From assembly GCA_030704615.1 (NCBI GenBank), contig CM060732.1, positions 12,896,001 to 12,960,000 of the forward strand: a DNA stretch of 64,000 bases, in the 5' to 3' direction. Of this stretch, positions 43,592 through 55,712 are shown piece after piece (position 1 is the stretch's first letter; the number at the start of each line of letters is the position of its first letter). Made by a program: the position numbers and the translations under genes. The DNA comes from Takakia lepidozioides. Taxonomy: Eukaryota > Streptophyta > Takakiopsida > Takakiales > Takakiaceae. The notes beneath the pieces were generated by a model that was given only the letters and a program-made list of their open reading frames with translations, ran no database searches and had not been told where the DNA came from.

Positions 43592-44794
43592 CCCTTAAGT
43601 GTCAAACCGACCCGGGGTCGGTTAGGTTTCTTTAACCAGCCATAACTTCCTGTGGTTAAGGCTGATTGGCCTTTTTTTTGGCTCAATTGACAGATAATCG
43701 GGTCATCCTTCATATGGCATTGGCCAATTGGTCAATGCCTGAAGGGGTGTGGGTCTGGACCAATTGGAAGGGGGCACACTTAGCTTTTTGAGGCCAATTT
43801 GGCCCCCCTAACCTGCCCAAGTTGCTGACATGGCAACTGCGGTCAGGTTAGGTTGACTGAAAGATACCCCATAAAGGTTAGGGCGGCACGCTCCCCCAAA
43901 CCCCTTGATTGCCCGGCGCAGGTCTGGGCATTCCCAGGCCTGGGCCCTAGCCTGAATCGACGGCGATCGCAGCTCCGGCGAACGCCATGCAGGGCGGGCT
44001 GGAGGCAGTGTAGCCGCGATGGCGGCTGAGCTCGGGCCCGAGACAAACGCCACGAGGGGTGGGCCAAACCTAGGGGGGTTTGAGAGGGTTGAGAGTGGAG
44101 TGGCCCCCCATGAAAGCAGGGCTGGATAAGCCAGAGGAGCTCCCAAGCCCCATGCCCTTCTGGGCTATGGCTCCAAATATCCTAGGCCTGCAGGCTATAA
44201 CATAGGTGTGCCATTTGAAGTCTTGGGCAGGGAACCTAAAGATGTGAGGGCAGTTACCGATTGGTCCCAAACTGTTTTTGGGATCTCATATGGATGTTCA
44301 TGACACTTCAACCGGAGGGATTAGGAATTGAACGGCTGAATTTGTTTGTATAATTTTATGAAGAGATATTTTGGCCTGCCCAAGGAAAATGGCATATTTT
44401 GACCCCCCAATTTGTCACTACAAAGGAGCCCACTTGAGGACATTTCAGAGAAAACTGAAAATTTATGAGAATGTGTGTTATCAGGTATGGAACAACATTC
44501 TTGAGACTCTCAAACAGAGAAAATTAAAAATGCCCAAATACGAGCAAAAAACTGCTTTTTTTGGCACCTAGTTCTTAGTGGAGATTTTTTTTTGTCCCCA
44601 CTCTACACTTCATAATCTTCAGATCTGGCAGTTGGATTTTGGTGAAACTTTTTGTGGTAGGAGGTGGGGTAGGTGGGAAGTAATTCCAACGGTCAGTTTT
44701 ACAGGGACACAGTGATTCTATAGATAAATTTTTTTGGTGGGCCAGGGTCATGTTTTTCCACGAGAGGGTGAAAATGAGTTTTGACACTTAAGGG
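43592..44794. mobile_element. piggyBac-like non-autonomous transposon, 1203 bp
   Basis: The element begins CCCTTAAGTGTCAAA (43592-43606) and ends with the exact inverse (44780-44794). It is flanked by TTAA at 43588-43591 and 44795-44798. TTAA duplication plus ends starting CCC/GGG are the hallmarks of the piggyBac superfamily. Just inside the left end, ACCGACCC/GGGTCGGT forms a subterminal hairpin. No transposase frame is present, so it would depend on an enzyme encoded elsewhere. The perfect ends suggest a fairly recent insertion. Confidence 0.75.
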
Positions 44795-44798
44795 TTAA

Positions 44799-45327
44799 CC
44801 CCAGAAAGTAACGACTACCTTGGACGTTTGAAAGATAGACACATTCTAACTTAATCGGGGCAATAGTACTATTGCCCAATCATCTCCCGAGGACTCAAAA
44901 CTCCCAAGGTATCTACACATCAAGTAATTGGTTGACCTATGTACTTTCCTTTATCATGGCCTAACATCCAACATGTAACACTTATGTGGCTTTGCCCACT
45001 ACCACTTATAAGGTGACATTGTGCCACTAGGCCCTTTGTTGGATGTTGGTCCATGTGTGAAGAGACTTCAAAGATATCTCATATTATGAATACATGAAAC
45101 TTTGACAACTAGGTGGTCCAGTAATAGGTGGGCCAAGTGTAAGAGGTATTTCGATCATGCAGAGTTAAAAATAGGCAAATTGCAAGGACCAACATTTATG
45201 ATGAATATTTGGAAAGATATCACTATGTCCTAAAGAATGTTGATGCACCATTGACCAACTAGATAAAGAATCAATGATGGAAGTAAAAAAATGGAAAGAA
45301 AAAAAAAGGAGTATGTTAGATGCTTAC
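44799..45327. other. No recognised gene
   Basis: AT-rich sequence without a convincing frame, RNA or repeat. It could contain further 3' exons of the gene ending at about 45328, which I cannot define. Confidence 0.4.
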
Positions 45328-48300
45328 TCCGCAAGCTTATCTTTGCTCATCTGTATCTGTTCCTTTTCAATCTGTTTGTCTCTATAATATATTTTGCTTT
45401 TGATCTGCAACCATGTGAGTACAATATTGCTCCAATAGGAACGACCAGATCAAATCAAATCCAAAAGATCGGTCTACTTCACGACTTTTCAGTTTACTCA
45501 GCTTAATTTTTGCTAGCTACATGCATCATCTTTGTTGTCATGTAAAATTTACGAGATCTCACATGATATTTTTCACTAATTTAATCACCAAATCGCAGGT
45601 CTTTGGTCTTCCTAGTGGGTTGTGAACTTTTGCGATAATCCCTTGAAAAGACAAGACTTACTTATTACAATCAAACCTGGATTATATTCAAAAGCCAAGT
45701 TATGCCGATAGATCAACAACCTCTATGTGCAAACAAGCTTCGGAATACAGATCAAACTAATCATATTCAAGAAGAAGATGAGAGATATCTGCTGATCTAT
45801 TTTAATTATCTAGAATCTCTTTTCCGTTGAGTAAAACCAAATTGCATTTGATATCTATTAATTATCAAGATAATTTCGACAACTTAACGTGGAGCGTACT
45901 ATGGTTTTGAAATATTTTAGTGTATAATAATTCTCCTCCATTTTCATATATGTCATAAAAGACAAGTCAAATTCAACAAAACTAATGGAAAATACCTCTT
46001 CTTCCCGAAGGCGCATACGATGCCGATTTTCAATTTGTTGATGAATCCAATCTATTCTCTCCTTAGATTCCATCTCCCTTTTCTGATTAGTCATCGTGTT
46101 TTGCCATAGCCGCTCGTGGTTTACTGCAATTTGAAGAGCCGCATTTCTTTGTGGTTCGAGATCTTGTGCCAAATAGCGGCCTCTGTCAAATGGACCAACC
46201 TGCTCCCCCACATTTACAAATTCGTTCTTTTATGTTGAGAAAAAAATGGATCATTCACCTTGTCATCAATGTTTTTTTTTCTGACAAAGAAGCGTTAGAT
46301 TTTGACCTAGAAAATGGATCAACTACTAACTTTATAAAGGAAATATGGGATAAAAATCAAAACATTCGTCAGAAAGCGCCCATGGTTAAATATTAAGAGT
46401 CAGATTTTTCTTACGTGATCTGTTAGAATGTGGCACATATTATATAGCCACTTTTGACTTGTTATTTTTGCCACATGGGCGTTGGGTAGAATTTACATAT
46501 GGCCCATGTAGCAATTTTGGAAAAGTGCGTCATGAGTCTTTTACGTTCACATCATCAACACTAGACTTAGAACCACATTTTGATTCATGTACTTTCTTCT
46601 GGCAAGTAGCAAAAAAGATTTTACACTGCACCCCTCATGTTGCGAATAAACATGGAGGGAACAAATAGAAGTTGGAGAGATATTCAAAACAAAACAGTGG
46701 TGAACATGTCTAGCATTGATGAGCCATACTATTGTGTGAAAAAGACACTTGTTCTCCTATATATACACTCAGGGAGTACCAGATTATTAAGCTATAAGTA
46801 CTTTTGAACTTGCCTTCTCATTCATAGAATTGAGGAAGATCTTTTCCTCGGTGTCCCTTTGCACACGGTCCTTCTGTTGTTGTTGCCAAAAATTTTCTAT
46901 CTCCATATCACCTATCTTCTTCTCTCGTCTATCAATCCCCGGTGACATAAACTGCACTTAGGTGTTGTTATTTGGAAACCGCCCGCTAGAAGCGGGCCCG
47001 AGGGGGGGGAGAAAAACAAAGACAAACACTTTTGAAAATAATGTAGATGTAAAAAGTTAAAAAATGTATATTAAAGATAGTGAAGCAAATGGAGAGTAGC
47101 ATCAAAAGTATTATAACTGAATGAGATATATGATATTGGTCATTTAATAAAGAAGTAACGCTTGCTATACAAGCACTGTACATCCTTCTGTCATAAAGAT
47201 GAGCAACTAAGAATCTTTGTTCTAATGTAAGAAAGAGATCAGCCGGTGCAAAATGGAGATGTATATGTCATTTTAAGCATGTGATCAAAGGTAGAAAGAC
47301 AGTTGTCAAGATAAACATTTACTTCAAGATATCATCAGCCTTTTTCATAGCCTTGATACGAGTCAAATCCCACGTATCTGTAGTACACATGTCAATCCAA
47401 TTCATGGCATCAAAGAGGGAGGGAGGAGAACAATTAATCTAATATCAATATTATGTTAGAGGACAATAACTCCACATGGTCTGAAATTTTGAAATGGTAA
47501 GTGAAAATGCAATATTTGAAACCAACGTTTATCTTCTTCTCTTCATTAATGGATCTCATTGTACAATGGTCCTCAAATGCAGCTTACATTATTGACACAT
47601 ACTTTGTCTTTTTTTATGTGTTTTTTTTACCCTCTCTCTTTGTGTTTCTCCTTCACTTGTAAATAGTTATTGAATTTGGTGGTGGAAGTCAATATATAGA
47701 GTTGTAGGTATAGAAGAAGGAATGCTAAAACAAGCGTAATTTATGGGGTTACTTCACCCCAAAAGAATACTACTTTCTGTTTGGAATGTGGACTATTTAG
47801 CTGTAGGAGTATTCATGTAAAGACATTCTGGTGCTTTTATGTTTGAATACCTCCAATTTTCCCTCAATTTAAAACGGTTTTTTGTCTCTTGACACCAGAC
47901 GAGGTCTATGAATCAGAAAGAGTCGCACCGTATTCCTCTTTTGCTTTCTCCTGAGCCAACCTATGTTCTATTTCATCTTTGACTTGCTTATCCAGACCCT
48001 CCTTATCCACCTGCTCCACCCAAAAATCAAGTCTAAGTTTAAGCCTTGGCCTTGCATATGAACAAAATTTATATCATGATACATCAAATGGAAAAACCAA
48101 TGTGGTTTTAGGAATTGTTTTCTATCAGTTAGAGACAAATCTTGTGACGATGCAGTCTGCAGAGGTTTGCGAGACATTCTAGGACTAGAGTTTCTTCCAT
48201 ATATTTTTTAATATTAGAAATCTTTTGGAGCTTTCATATTTGGCCCCATAAACCATTCAATCTTCAATGGGCTTGGGGCCTTGAGTTGATCTTATGATTT

Positions 48301-48504
48301 CTTTTTCATCTTTCTTTTTCCCTGATATATACAACCAAAACCCTCAAAGTTCTTCCAAGGGTTAAGTTGTAAGACTACCGATATTATATATTTTGGATCT
48401 CCAAGTATGCGTTCTCTCCTACCATCCATGTCGAAGTGTCGCCTCCTAGAAAAGGGTTTGGTTCCAATGGTTTCATAAGGATTTGATCCAGACATTCCTG
48501 TCAT
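45328..48504 (-). CDS. Multi-exon coiled-coil protein, RIB43A-like (axonemal) candidate
   Basis: Five exons chain perfectly in phase: 48504-48379 (ATG), 48010-47929, 47377-47323, 46949-46814, 46199-45996. A probable sixth is 45404-45328. The splice sites include a GC donor (AAG then GCAAGT) after 46814; the rest are GT-AG. The N-terminus has FDMDGRRERILGDP, then a charged helix VDKEGLDKQVKDEIEHRLAQ. Further helices are IENFWQQQQKDRVQRDTEEK, RERL-type stretches and KERIDWIHQQIENRHRMRLR. D-x-RRE followed by (I/V)D-xx-LD-x-QV is the layout of RIB43A proteins, which line ciliary doublet microtubules. No stop or frameshift breaks the chain. In the last exon, GGA then GTAAGC could be a donor; otherwise TAA follows. 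It is a host gene with more 3' exons possible. The family name is tentative; the exon structure is firmer. Confidence 0.6.
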
Positions 48505-49906
48505 CTGATTCTTTGATATATGAAATCTTCTTAATTGAAAATTTTATTTTATCTATTTAGAAAACAACTCAGCTCTATGCCCACTTGGTACTCTGATCTT
48601 TGCATGGATCGGCCGCTCATTATATCCACTTTTCTTTTGAATGGTCAATATGATGAAGTGAGACAAGGATAAAAGACTAAAGAGACATTCGCGGGGAAAG
48701 AAAGAAATTAGTCTATAAATGATGCAAATCAATGAAAATCCAGCACCATGGAATTAGATACCACGACCATAGAACTCAATGCAAGAATTTTAAAGAACAA
48801 AACGAAAATTGATTTGAACAAAGTTTAGGAAAAGATAATATAAGACCAAAATGTAGTGAGTGGATTTAGAATAAGAGAGAATGTACAAAAGTAGATAACA
48901 AAACAAGTAGATTACAAGTGGTAACTTAATCTGCAAACAAAAGTATGAAAGAACTCAAGAGAAATACAACATAAGTAACATTAAGAAACAAACATATAAT
49001 TTTTGCACAAAATGAGGTGGGGGAGTGAGCAAGAGAGATTTCCGTGAACGAATGGTACTAGGAAGAGAGAAAAGACTTGGAAGCAGTTAAAAACGGGTAA
49101 TCGGTCCTAGTCCTACAACACCATGTTTTGCCATCTGGTGGTTTATGGACATTTCTGGTATTTTCCAGTGTTGGGCGGTTCTTGCCTTTGTGAGGGAACC
49201 TTCGGTTCCGGTTCCACAAATTTTTGAAGAGACGGTTCCAGATCCGGATCCGGTTATTTTTTATTAAGGCGGTTCCGGTCCGGTTCAGGTTCTGACTTTT
49301 TAACATGGGGGCGGTTCCGGTTACCGGTTAGTTGCTGGAAAAAAAACACCGGTTCCCGGTTAGGTTCCGGTTCTTTTTTAAAAATATATTAAATTCTTTT
49401 AATTTTTTTATTCTTCTGGAAAATTAGATGAACTGATCTGATTGGTCATACTGAATATTCAGAATTTTCAACTAAAACCAGGGAATTTATTAGTAAAACA
49501 GAAGCAAATAAACTTATATGTTTTTTGTGATTGTCTTTTATGGTATATATAACAAGTTAAATACGCATGGTCTCCATTAAAAACGGAAAACCAGAGATTT
49601 TATAAGTTTTCGTACGGTGTAGCAAAGAACAACTAAAACAAACTAACTACATAAGGATCTTAATTCAAAATACAAAACAAATTAAACATGTGTAATTCTA
49701 TGGTTACCTTTTATGGTGCAGCAAAAGCACAACTAAAAAAAACTACATAAATTTGTGTTTTTTGGATGATGCTTTGTCAATATAGCATACAACAAACTAA
49801 GTACACGGGATGTCACTGAAATTTTCAATAAAAATGACAAATAAACAAACTCCAATCAAAGGAGTATAGTGTAATATGTTGAACAATAATTTGTCTCTAA
49901 GACAAA

Positions 49907-52275
49907 TCATTCTACCTCAAAAAGGTTTGCCTCTGCAATCAAGTCCTCATTCTCATCTAAGAGAACTTCTTCCCTATCCAAAAACCCTTTCATGGAAGTA
50001 CTAAAGCAACCAACTCTAGCATCATTTGGCCAATTCTTGACTACATTCACAAGCATATCAAGGTTTTCAATATTTAACCTGCACCGTCTCAAGCTTGTTA
50101 TGACACCTGCAATACTAAAAACTCTCTCAGCTTCAATCTGAGATCCAACTATGCCCAAGATTAGTCGTGCCAAAAATCCCACGTACGGAAAGAGAGACTC
50201 GTGTTCTTTCCACCATTTCAAAGGAGCCACACACTCACCCTCAATTATCTTCGTCCTTATGAAATGTGATAGTTGTTCTCTCACTACTGTCAATGTCATG
50301 TCTTCATTGTGGTCATGCACACCAAATAAGGACATCTCGTCCATTGTGGAAGTGGGCTGTGATTGGGCCGGAATATCCGGATGTAAGACCTTGAAACACT
50401 TTACCAAAAGAGGCTCTAACACCATGCTATCATATTGGGACACAATATGCAAAGCATGCTCTTTGCCCACATATTGTGATACCAATGACAACCCCTTGTA
50501 ACGTGGGTCAAGCATAAGCGCGAGCATATTGTGAGCTTTGCGTGATTGAAACCCTTCCAAAAAAGAAAGAAATGGTTCCAAGACATATACCACCTCTCGA
50601 GCCATCCGCCATTCCAACAATGTCAACTCTGTTGAGAAATCCCCCATGCAATGATCCACAGTTGCAGCCCTGGGAGCACTACTTCCTCGCATGCGAATTG
50701 TTGTGGCAATGGCTGCATTAAGAGCATCGGACAATAGCCAAAATCCCCCAGATTGATTCATAATGCATTCATGAACCACAGGCCCTAGAACTGTAGAAAT
50801 TGATTCGGTAATGGCCCACACTTGTGGACTTGGTATGCAAGATTGCAGTGCCATTGAGGTTTGCCTAGAGTAACAAGTGATCATGGCTTGCCTAAACTCC
50901 AAAGTCTCTTGGAAGATGATCACCTTGGAAGCAAACCGTGTCTTCACCGGAGTCTTCAATTTGTGGGGATGAATGCCGCTGTCCACACATGCCTTTACCC
51001 ATTCTTGTCTCCCTTTGCCATTTTTTTTTGTCCAAGTAATGGTTTTTTGCAACTCTGATTGGGCATTTTTTTTATAGAAACCGATCTCATATCTGCGCAT
51101 ACTTTTGCATTATTTGTTGTATATTGGCAACACTTGGACATTGCATGCCCAAAACAGCTACCCACAAATGGAGAATCCAACCCCAAACACGCACATGAGA
51201 CCACCGAATTCAAAGCATTGGTCAAAGTGGCCAAGTTACCTCCCTCATCTTTGATGTAAGCAATAATGCGAGTATTGAGGCCATACTTCACAAGAAGATT
51301 GTTGACTTGATGTGCCATGGCAGCCCTAGATGTGTCAGATGTCTCAAACATGCCAAGAGTCACATGACATTGCTCCCACTGTTCATTAATAAAATGCGCT
51401 ATGATGACAAAAGTGTCAGTTCCCCCTCTTGACATCCACAAATCAAAACTCACAGAGCAAGCAGCACAACTCTGGGCATGTAGCGCTCTTTCGTCTTTTC
51501 TGCCAAGATTGGAATGGCCTCATTCACAAATGTCCGTCGAGAAGGGAAAACAATCCGAGGATTTTGCCTCAACATCATCCTTCTTAGCCAAGGGGATTCT
51601 ACCAAAGACAGTGGAACCAATTCCTTTGCAATGAACAAGACTAAATCCTCATTGAACTGCTTATATTGATCATCATTTTGGTTGTATGGAGTGGAGCTCC
51701 CAAAAAAAGAAGCTATGTTTCCAGGAGTGGGGCCGGGCCTCTTTTTTGCTGGCCTATGGGCATTATCAGGTCCTTCATTTTCCCTCTCAATCCACCTACG
51801 CAAAATAATGTCATGTTCTTGATCCACATGCTTTCGAAGGGCAGAGATACCATTGGTTTTATTATAGGTCACAATGCCCTTCTTGCTTGCAGGAGTGACA
51901 CCAACATGATGACATAGAACACACCTCATTTGTTGTGGATTTGTTATGTCCACTGGAGCAGAGTCTTTTGTTACATAGAATGCCCATGTCGAAGCAGTGC
52001 GATTGTGGGGCTTCCAAAAATCCCGTTGTTTTTCAAGTACTGGGAGCTGCGCCTCCACATCCAACACCGAGTGTGATGGCGAAACTGTGGAAGATGACAT
52101 TGCAGCCGAGGCTTGAGGAGCTGATGTAAATGAGGCTGCATGATGAGCATCCTCCGCAACATGGCACTCCACCAAAGCTCTCTCATTATCAACATTGATG
52201 TCAGGAACAACTTCCCTTTCTAGTTCATCGAAAATATTGGGCTCCATGACATAAAAAGCTTGTGGAACAACTCCT
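49907..52275 (-). pseudogene. hAT transposase with two frameshifts
   Basis: An acceptor-like TTTACACAG precedes the frame at about 52275; the likely start is ATG 52247 (MEPNIFDELERE). A BED zinc finger follows (MRCVLCHHVG...LRKHVDQEH), then IVFPSRRTFVNEAIPIL. The frame shifts near 51455 into SFDLWMSRGGTDTFVIIAHF, which holds a catalytic-Asp region, and IAYIKDEGGN. Near 51065, at a run of eight T on the plus strand, it shifts again. The last frame has TRFASKVIIFQE, LDPRYKGL and the dimerisation segment (PLKWWKEHESLFPYVGFLAR, AERVFSIAG, RRCRLNIENLDMLV), ending at 49907. All hAT landmarks are present, so only two small indels separate this from an intact frame. One or both might be assembly errors in homopolymers. 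Confidence 0.88.
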
Positions 52276-52499
52276 GTGTAAAAACAATGCAAACAAAGAA
52301 TCCAAAAGGCATTTAATAATTGTGCACAACTCATATATTTACAAAAGTTTGGAATGGTATATGGCTGGCCAAAACGAAAGTGTGGGGAGAGACACCGCAC
52401 TGCTCAATTTATTATTTCATATTGAGCTAAATGTTACATACATGGCCTACATTTAGATCTACGTTATTTTTTTAATCTAGTACATGTACATTTACATTT

Positions 52500-54300
52500 T
52501 CAAATTACAAAAACTACCTAGCAAGTTGGGGGTGGACCAGTCTTATGCTTCAGTGGTCAGCTTGGCTACTTCATGCCTTGGGAAATGATCTGCAATGCCC
52601 CCACCATCAATAAATCAGTCCTTGTTGTACCACAACATGAAGAGTTATAACTAAAAATTATGAAACTTTAAAGTGGGGTGATTGTCCACAAGAGGTAGGG
52701 GCTGGCTGTCAAGCCTTCTTGATTTTTGTGCTCCCCTTTCCGAGTTCAAACTTTCACTATGAGAGGAGGAGCAAATCATCCCTCTGTTGTACCACACATT
52801 GGAAAAAATAAAATAAAAAACTAAGCTATTAAAGGGTGGGGGCTTACCATAGGATGAGGGGGCTGGTTAGCGGGCTCTCAACTCGCACTCCTCCTTCTTG
52901 TGTGTGATCTACATAGCAACAGAGTAGGGGGCTGATCAGCCCCTTGCTATGCCAATTTTCTGGGGAAAAAAAAATATGCAACATTGAATTAGGGGCATGC
53001 TTACATGTGTGGTGGAACGGGGGCTGGTTGGCAGGCCTCCCTACTTGCCCTCTTTCCCTCCCATGCACGATCTACAATAGCAAAAGAGCAAGGGGCTAAT
53101 CAGGTCCTCTTTTATCACAAACTTAAAATAATTAAGAAAATAAAGGACAATGAAGGGGAAGTACACGCGGGTAATGGGGGCTGGTTGGTGGGTCAAGAGG
53201 CCTCCTATTTCTGCTCCCTTCCCGAGTGCAACATATCACTATGAGGAAGGGCGAATCAGCCTTTTGTAGTACCACACATTGGAAAGAATAACATTAAAAA
53301 ACTAAGCTAAAGGGTGGGGGCTTACTACAAGATGAGAGGGGCTGGTTGACGTGCTTTTTTACTTGCACTGGACCTCCTTCTTGTGTGTGATCTGCATTAG
53401 CAACGGCTAATCAGCCCTTGCTATACCAATTTTATGGGGAAAAAAAATGAAGGGGGATGCTTACATGTGCGGTGCAAGAGGGGCTGGTTGGCCAGCCTTC
53501 CTACTTGCCCTCCTTTCCCTCCCATGCACGATCAGCCGTAGCACAAGAGCAATGGGCTAATCAGCCCCTCTTTTAACAAAAATTTAAACAACTAAAAAAA
53601 TAAACTTCAATAAAAGGGAGTTACAAGCGGGTAATGGGGGCTGGTTGGCAGGTCCCTCCCTGCTTTGGGCTCCCTCCCTCTCATGCAGAATCTGCCATAA
53701 CAGAAGCCAAAGGGGCTATCTTATCAACCCCCAATTGTATCAAGAATTAAAAAATTTTAAAGAAAGGGAAGATACTTACCAGTGGGTAATGTGGGCTGGT
53801 TGGTGGGGCCCTCTTTGCTTGCTGCTGTGGCAGGTGGTGGACACAAAGGGAGGGAGTGTGAGCAGGAGGGCCCCACCAACCAGCCGTCGCTTGTTGTTGG
53901 TGAGCATCCACCATGTTCTTGTTTTTTTAATTTTTTGGTTCAGCGGAGCTAATGGGCCCCATGCTCTTGTATTGTGGTAAGTGGCGCATTGGAGGGAGGA
54001 AGTGCCAGGAGGGCCCGCGCAACCAGCCCCGTCGTCAACCAGCCCCTTGTTGGTAAGCATCCACCACTTTTGGTTATTTTACTGTTTTTAGCTTTAGTTA
54101 TGGCATGTGGTGCAGGAGGTAGGGAGGACGAGTAAGGAGGCCCCACCTGCAACCAGCCCCCTTGGTCCATGGTAATCATTGATCATCATTTTTATTTATT
54201 TATTTATTTATTTATTTATTTTTTTCCTGTTTTCTTTGATGATATACCAAAGGGCTGATAGCCCCTTGCTCCACTATGGTAGATTTTACATTGGAGGGAG
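52500..54300. repeat. Tandem repeats inside the hAT element
   Basis: GGGGGCTGGTTGG(C/T)(A/G)GG-type blocks followed by CTCCCTTCC(C/G) and GGGCT(A/G)ATCAGCCCC recur about ten times, with larger units of roughly 380-470 bp (for example 52855-53240 and 53330-53640). The units are transcriptionally upstream of the transposase and contain no credible gene. Confidence 0.75.
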
Positions 54301-54789
54301 ATCAGCCCCCTCTTGTGCGATAAAGTGAGAAGAAAAGAAACAAACAACACATTAAATCAATCAGCCTAAGTGGGAAAGAGAATGGAGATGGAGATGAAAT
54401 GAGAGCGAGAAAGAAATCAAACAAATAAAGTAGGAGATGGAGACACGGAACACGAACCTTACCTGGACTGGAGTAGCGAGCAAATGCGAGAGAGAGCGAG
54501 CTGGATGAGTTGTAGAGACATTTATGGCTACAGCCCACGGGTGGAACCGGAACCGGAACCGCTTTAGAGTCCCCAAACCCCAGTTCCCACACATGTGGTC
54601 GTAGCTGGAACCGCCGGTTCCGGTTCCCACACAATCCCCAATTTCCGGTTTCGGTTTCGGTTCCGGTTCTGCACAGGCGGGTCCGGTTCCGGTCCGGTTC
54701 CACATAACCGGAACCGGAACCGGCGGTTATCCGGGGCCTAGGCAGGGCCTAGGCGGGTAACCGCCCAACACTGGTATTTTCCGACTTTT

Positions 54790-55335
54790 GTTTGAATGTG
54801 CGGAATTGTCAAGGTGTGTGAAGCACAATAATTTGTAATTGTTGCTCTACCCGAATATGACCTTCTGTTTTCAACCAACATGCGGTCAATTATTTAACCA
54901 TGGTCATGAGTAGATAAACCACAAAAATTATACATATTATGTGGAAAGAAGGTAAATTGAATAGCAAAAGAATATACATAAAACTTGAAGTGAACTAATT
55001 TGGACCAAACGACATACAAACCTAAATATTTTAGATATCTTAATAGTTAAGCTTACCTTAAATCAAATAGTAAGATAGAAACACTGTAATACTTTGGTCT
55101 GGAAACGCCTAAAAAGAAACACCTTTGGTTGCCCAATATGAGCATAAGCATATTGTTGTGAGAAAAGAACCAATTATACCCAAGCTCACATTTTAAAAAA
55201 CAATTAAATTCATAGGAACTATTTACGTACATTATTGATGAAGCGGTAAAGATAAAATTTATAATTTAAACATACAACACATAATGTTAGCTAAAAATTT
55301 ACAAATACTTTTAAGATATTTATTATATATATATA
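54790..55335. other. AT-rich interval, no gene
   Basis: Right flank of the hAT element. No frame, RNA or repeat could be supported. Confidence 0.5.
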
Positions 55336-55341
55336 ATTTGT

Positions 55342-55712
55342 CTATCAATATATGAATCGAGACGTTTGTTTTGTTTTGTTTTGTTTTGTAGCGTCGTTGA
55401 GATCTCCCAAACCGCGGGGCCCAGGTGCCGTTGGAAAGCCCTTGATGAGGGGTCGTTGAGATCTCCCAAACCGCGGGGCCCAGGTGCCGTTGGAAAGCCC
55501 TTGATGAGGGGTGCACCGGCTTGGTCTCATGATTTTTGGACAAGCGGTGAGGGAGATGTGGAATTCCAAGTACTTTTGGTCGCTGGAAATTCACAAAAAG
55601 TAGCAAAAATGGCAGTGTGGGCATTCTTGGACAATGGTTGGAGCCTCGACGGGAGGGATATCAAGGGAAAGGTCTCCGGTTCAAATCTGGTCGTAGGCTC
55701 TGTGGGAAAAAA
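55342..55712 (+). mobile_element. Dispersed repeat with tRNA-like module, copy 2
   Basis: Same family as 5641-6110: (GTTTT)n, GAGATCTCCCAAACCGCGG, CCGTTGGAAAGCCC. This copy has an internal direct duplication of about 64 bp (55395-55458 and 55459-55520). The 62-nt module is at 55640-55701 with paired ends GGAGCCT/AGGCTCT, followed by GGGAAAAAA. Confidence 0.75.

Larger units (their letters stand above)
49158..54781 (-). mobile_element. Complete-ended hAT transposon with 8-bp target duplication
   Basis: The element spans 49166-54773 (5608 bp). Its ends are perfect 15-bp inverted repeats, CAGTGTTGGGCGGTT and AACCGCCCAACACTG. Both sides carry the same 8 bases, GTATTTTC (49158-49165 and 54774-54781), the hAT target-duplication length. 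Both subterminal zones (about 49190-49375 and 54540-54730) are dense in GGTTCCGG/CCGGAACC repeats, likely transposase-binding sites. The transposase gene lies at 52.3-49.9 kb. The interval 52.5-54.4 kb is filled with repeated GGGGGCTGGTTGG-type sequence and a (TTTA)n run (54196-54220). Confidence 0.93.
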
